Below, one piece after another: positions 6,401 through 7,473 of a DNA stretch of 7,473 nucleotides; the stretch's first letter is position 1; every line of letters starts with the position of its first letter. The DNA comes from Candidatus Thalassarchaeaceae archaeon (lineage in GTDB: Archaea > Thermoplasmatota > Poseidoniia > Poseidoniales > Thalassarchaeaceae). Location of the stretch: positions 1 to 7,473 of the forward strand of contig JASLKO010000083.1 in assembly GCA_030747475.1 (NCBI GenBank), given 5' to 3'. The notes below the pieces were generated by a model, which was not told the origin of the DNA, searched no databases, and was given only the letters and a program-made list of their open reading frames with translations. The translations under genes were made by a program, and so were the position numbers.

Positions 6401-7473
6401 ACCATACTCTCATCAAAATTGATGTCTAGGTTGACCGTGGCCATCGTATATTCAACACTCATCGATTTGATTTCGACCTTGCCTGCAGTGTCGGAATGAA
6501 TCTTGACTGGAATGACAATCGTCCCGGAACCAGTTTGTGGCACTAGAGTGTTGAATGCATTGTCTAAATTTTGACCTGAAAGCTGAGATGACGATGCGGT
6601 TGTTCTCCCTATCAATGCGTTTTCATATTCCCATTCATAGGTGCCATCACCTCCGATGTCAATCTTGACATTCTTTGGAGCATTGGAGTATTGGACGATA
6701 TTCATGTCATAGATTGTCGGCGTATACTGGTTGCTTGTCCCTGATCGTAAATCAAAACAAATTGCTAAGGTTGTTGAAGTTGAAGGTAAGGACACGGTAG
6801 ATCCGGATGAGGGCACGCTAACTCTCGTACCGCTTGTACAACTGGATGAACCCTCACGGAAGTAGACATCAACAGTGCTTCCACCTGGTGTTGAAGCATT
6901 CCACCATACAGATGCTGCAACAGGAGCAACACCTTGCGAGGATGATCGATACCATCTGATTTGGCCATTATTCGTGTATGTTGACGTGTAGGAGATTCCA
7001 ACGGTGTCAATCAATGGAGCTGCGGTTGCAGTTCCGTTCAACCAAGCACGCCAAGCGATTTGACTACCCGCATTTGCAAACGTTATCGCTTGTCCTGCAT
7101 TGTTGGCCCGTTTCCATGTTGCACCACCATCATTAGTCACTTCAAAATCAACCGAAGTTCCTGTCGGTTCCCAAGTCACTGCGGTCGCAACTGTAAGGTC
7201 GGTGATGGGCCTTCCTAGAGTCTGCGTGCTCGATGTGATTGTCGCACTTGTCGCACTGGGTGTGCCCATCCAATCGGAAGCACCAACACCGCGCATTGTG
7301 ATTTTTCGATTGGTTGCTGCCGACGGGCAGTAAGAGGTAACCGATGCATACAGGCAAGTGGTTGCTAGATCACCATCGATGTTTTCCAATCCCATGGTCG
7401 CATATGAGCTAGGGTATTCACCTTGCAATTCAGGCCAATTGCTTCGCTGATGGTAAACACTCAACCAAGAGAC
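3496..7473 (-). CDS. Large multidomain surface protein with CARDB domain, C-terminal membrane anchor and acidic tail; N-terminus outside the window
   Basis: The frame is open to the right edge, so this is the C-terminal 1325 residues of a longer protein. Numbering here starts at the TTG codon 7464-7462, which I do not regard as the true start; the signal peptide is presumably beyond the window. Beta-rich modules follow one another: VDFEVTNDGGATWKRA to about 160; a jelly-roll-like stretch 177-262; NVKIDIGGDGTYEWEYENAL and onwards, 265-340; and a module 348-460. Residues 505-712 and 900-1120 are a repeated pair of modules. Residues 1146-1251 are a CARDB (cell-adhesion-related, Ig-like) domain. 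Residues 1267-1287 form a membrane helix, and 1297-1322 an acidic tail. At least nine N-x-S/T sequons (such as N143, N474, N553, N817, N1074) and cysteines that can pair by proximity (C37/C46, C209/C236, C1032/C1041) fit an extracytoplasmic location. Roles in adhesion, cell envelope structure or polymer binding are plausible, but no catalytic motif is visible. Confidence 0.9.
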   Translation of the reverse strand, partial: VSWLSVYHQRSNWPELQGEYPSSYATMGLENIDGDLATTCLYASVTSYCPSAATNRKITMRGVGASDWMGTPSATSATITSSTQTLGRPITDLTVATAVTWEPTGTSVDFEVTNDGGATWKRANNAGQAITFANAGSQIAWRAWLNGTATAAPLIDTVGISYTSTYTNNGQIRWYRSSSQGVAPVAASVWWNASTPGGSTVDVYFREGSSSCTSGTRVSVPSSGSTVSLPSTSTTLAICFDLRSGTSNQYTPTIYDMNIVQYSNAPKNVKIDIGGDGTYEWEYENALIGRTTASSSQLSGQNLDNAFNTLVPQTGSGTIVIPVKIHSDTAGKVEIKSMSVEYTMATVNLDINFDESMVLHERSESYEIVTRHVIGDNALAITDAELTFLASPSGDAPKLSWAEDGTLVDDDPEDWIIPDQGGTWTNLSNGIFEIHWMFRVTDDFPEQNNVGWRVTCTDDNGMSPASLSTIGQGIVVNQSYGLGWFAIHDVEGEVVNDDLQNGDWVVAGETVHFQGQVWFEGTDDAPLNSVFDVRVARKDAQGDFTAASWKDNSNPNGTFFISITVPDMDIPEGVTFEVQTYNVRDPTKVMPTNESWRRTLRIDDSSPEITDSWPAEGDYEASSSQQQIAVTVSDEVGQPEALTLNYWVEADHDTNRNGEPDVDEYITQTMTNNTDDEEKIFFGLIDDSRNPNMARVSYYVTGHDPAGNVILGDDAAGFGYDLATYLTRKDMASVFTGLAWHNHADGADVYSGTDQSISIGLVDANGIIDFEYISLIFDFEGPDPERDQQRISYNGRTDVWSSMSDYITVLPSSSADVTTNDTGLPWIQTTFDFQFSWDWPDEDISDLALEFKELGSPTPTRIEFIDHTFSVENDLVLDASTYAVEDVAEPRTGPLDDATPVRPDDRLRWSGRVVYEGSSAPAPNDLGITVEVFDGVQYWSDGSLTNDGGFRIEVPLTAASTLQSAETRTFLTGVRNVPGRGEDMTRDTVATTLQLQVDHTPPRVHHRLAPVDVIDISTASDLSVVPVLFTGWEECVLLEDDDRCAAFGQSPQWVNWVMRDDARTIAAGRSPLTMQLNGTTLEWIGEVDLTSDGIVTPRSGYRVGFWVTGHDAAGNEFPMAANTESDPVREHEDLDGDQDLAWVRLGATVAELIVKSVTLNQDTVSEGTEIEVTAVIANIGGVTESSFAVHFVTDDGMVHSTRITGLPAGGEHRITTTWEASEGIDRITVIVDAENEVVEVDEDGNSMSAGISVEYSWGLGWIDTWRQNPLTVLGVIFALILLPFIGVITWKTSLSGSISLYDDELLEYDDDEEEEWEDDEDDGWE
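3499..3576 (-). other. Acidic C-terminal tail rich in Asp, Glu and aromatic residues
   Basis: The last 26 residues of the surface protein (1297-1322) are almost all Asp and Glu, with Tyr and Trp at intervals (LYDDELLEY, EEEEWEDD, DDGWE), ending at the TAG. At the DNA level this gives a run of near-repeated TCATC/TCTTC triplets on the plus strand. If the large N-terminal part is outside, the tail is in the cytoplasm. Its function is unknown; binding to a basic partner or to cations is only a guess. Confidence 0.75.
3604..3666 (-). other. Single C-terminal transmembrane helix of the surface protein
   Basis: Residues 1267-1287 (LTVLGVIFALILLPFIGVITW) are 21 hydrophobic or neutral residues in a row, preceded by WRQN and followed by KTSLSGS. 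It is the only such stretch in the visible protein. The topology, with modules outside and a short tail inside, is inferred from the CARDB domain and Lys1288 after the helix. Confidence 0.85.
3712..4029 (-). other. CARDB domain of the surface protein
   Basis: Residues 1146-1251 show the CARDB pattern. An AELIVKSVTLN strand leads in, followed by EGTEIEVTAVIANIGGV (the conserved N-x-G turn), a strand ending in FAVHFVTDDG, ITGLPAGGEHRITTTW, then ITVIVDAENEVVEVDEDGNS with the typical D-x-x-N-x-V-x-E-x-x-E-x-N signature near the end. This Ig-like fold is common in archaeal and bacterial secreted proteins and usually sits close to the membrane anchor, as here. Confidence 0.85.
4105..4767 (-). repeat. 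Second copy of the internal two-module repeat in the surface protein
   Basis: Residues 900-1120 repeat the module pair of residues 505-712. The best anchors are RWSGRVVYEG against HFQGQVWFEG, DHTPPRV against DDSSPEI, and FWVTGHDAAGN against YYVTGHDPAGN. This copy has an insertion-like segment with C1032 and C1041 (EECVLLEDDDRCAAF) that could form a small disulfide loop absent from the first copy. Confidence 0.65.
5329..5952 (-). repeat. First copy of an internal two-module repeat in the surface protein
   Basis: Residues 505-712 hold a GQVWFEG...NGTFFISITVP...TLRIDDSSPEI module followed by a module ending YYVTGHDPAGN. The same order occurs in the second copy (900-1120): GRVVYEG...NDGGFRIEVPL...LQLQVDHTPPRV, then FWVTGHDAAGN. 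The copies are diverged at the protein level, so the duplication looks old. The first copy alone carries the calcium-loop-like motif. Confidence 0.65.
5482..5523 (-). other. Calcium-binding-loop-like motif (DxNxNGxxDxxE)
   Basis: Residues 648-661 read DHDTNRNGEPDVDE. From D650 the pattern D-x-N-x-N-G-x-x-D-x-x-E fits an EF-hand, dockerin or thrombospondin-3-like loop, with ligands D650, N652, N654, D658 and E661. It interrupts a beta module, as such loops often do in secreted proteins. Calcium binding is inferred from the pattern only. Confidence 0.55.

Noticed and set aside
7462..7464. TTG at the right end as the start codon of the surface protein (giving MSVYHQ...)
   Set aside because: The frame continues upstream (V-S-W) to the window edge, there is no signal peptide after the TTG, and the sequence is already mid-domain, so it is an edge effect. 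The likeness of MSVY to the helicase N-terminus is coincidence.
1..7473. Mobile elements, CRISPR, defence system or tRNA genes
   Set aside because: No transposase, integrase, terminal repeats, spaced direct repeats or tRNA-like cloverleaf were seen; nearly all sequence is explained by three ordinary genes. A defence role for the helicase was considered, but its layout is that of housekeeping archaeal Lhr.

Overview
The window carries three protein genes, all on the minus strand and closely packed, so in transcription order they run from the right edge to the left. First is the 3' part of a very large extracytoplasmic surface protein (3496-7473, 5' end beyond the window). Second is a complete Lhr-type SF2 helicase of 1007 residues (408-3431). 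Third is the 5' part of a small P-loop nucleotide kinase-like gene (1-371, cut off by the left edge). Non-coding sequence is minimal: 64 bases between the surface protein and the helicase, and about 36 bases between the helicase and the kinase. I see no tRNA, rRNA, CRISPR array, insertion sequence or phage gene.

The likely source is an archaeon, most plausibly a marine planktonic Euryarchaeote of the Marine Group II (Poseidoniales) type, though this is inference without any search. Three things point that way. The helicase has the archaeal Lhr layout: about 1000 residues, a DEAD/H-associated C-terminal region, a four-cysteine zinc ribbon and a YAKTRRFW-type terminus. The surface protein has a CARDB domain, one C-terminal membrane helix and a highly acidic tail with tryptophans and tyrosines. 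No convincing Shine-Dalgarno sequence precedes the genes.

Layout: positions 1-371 hold the P-loop protein (Walker A GRNASGKT, DSIR motif), which resembles UPF0200/dephospho-CoA kinase-like proteins and the kinase-like N-terminal half of some dCMP deaminases. Positions 408-3431 hold the helicase. Positions 3432-3456 form a strong GC-rich inverted repeat touching the helicase start codon. Positions 3496-7473 hold the surface protein, built of beta-sandwich-like modules with one internal two-module duplication, a possible calcium loop, a CARDB domain, a membrane anchor and an acidic tail.

The helicase and the P-loop gene could share a transcript and both concern nucleic acid or nucleotide metabolism. 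The surface protein is functionally unrelated, and the hairpin may separate its transcription or translation from the helicase. I found no clear evidence of a new multi-gene system; the points worth a second look are the hairpin at the helicase start, the duplicated modules and tail of the surface protein, and the identity of the truncated P-loop gene.
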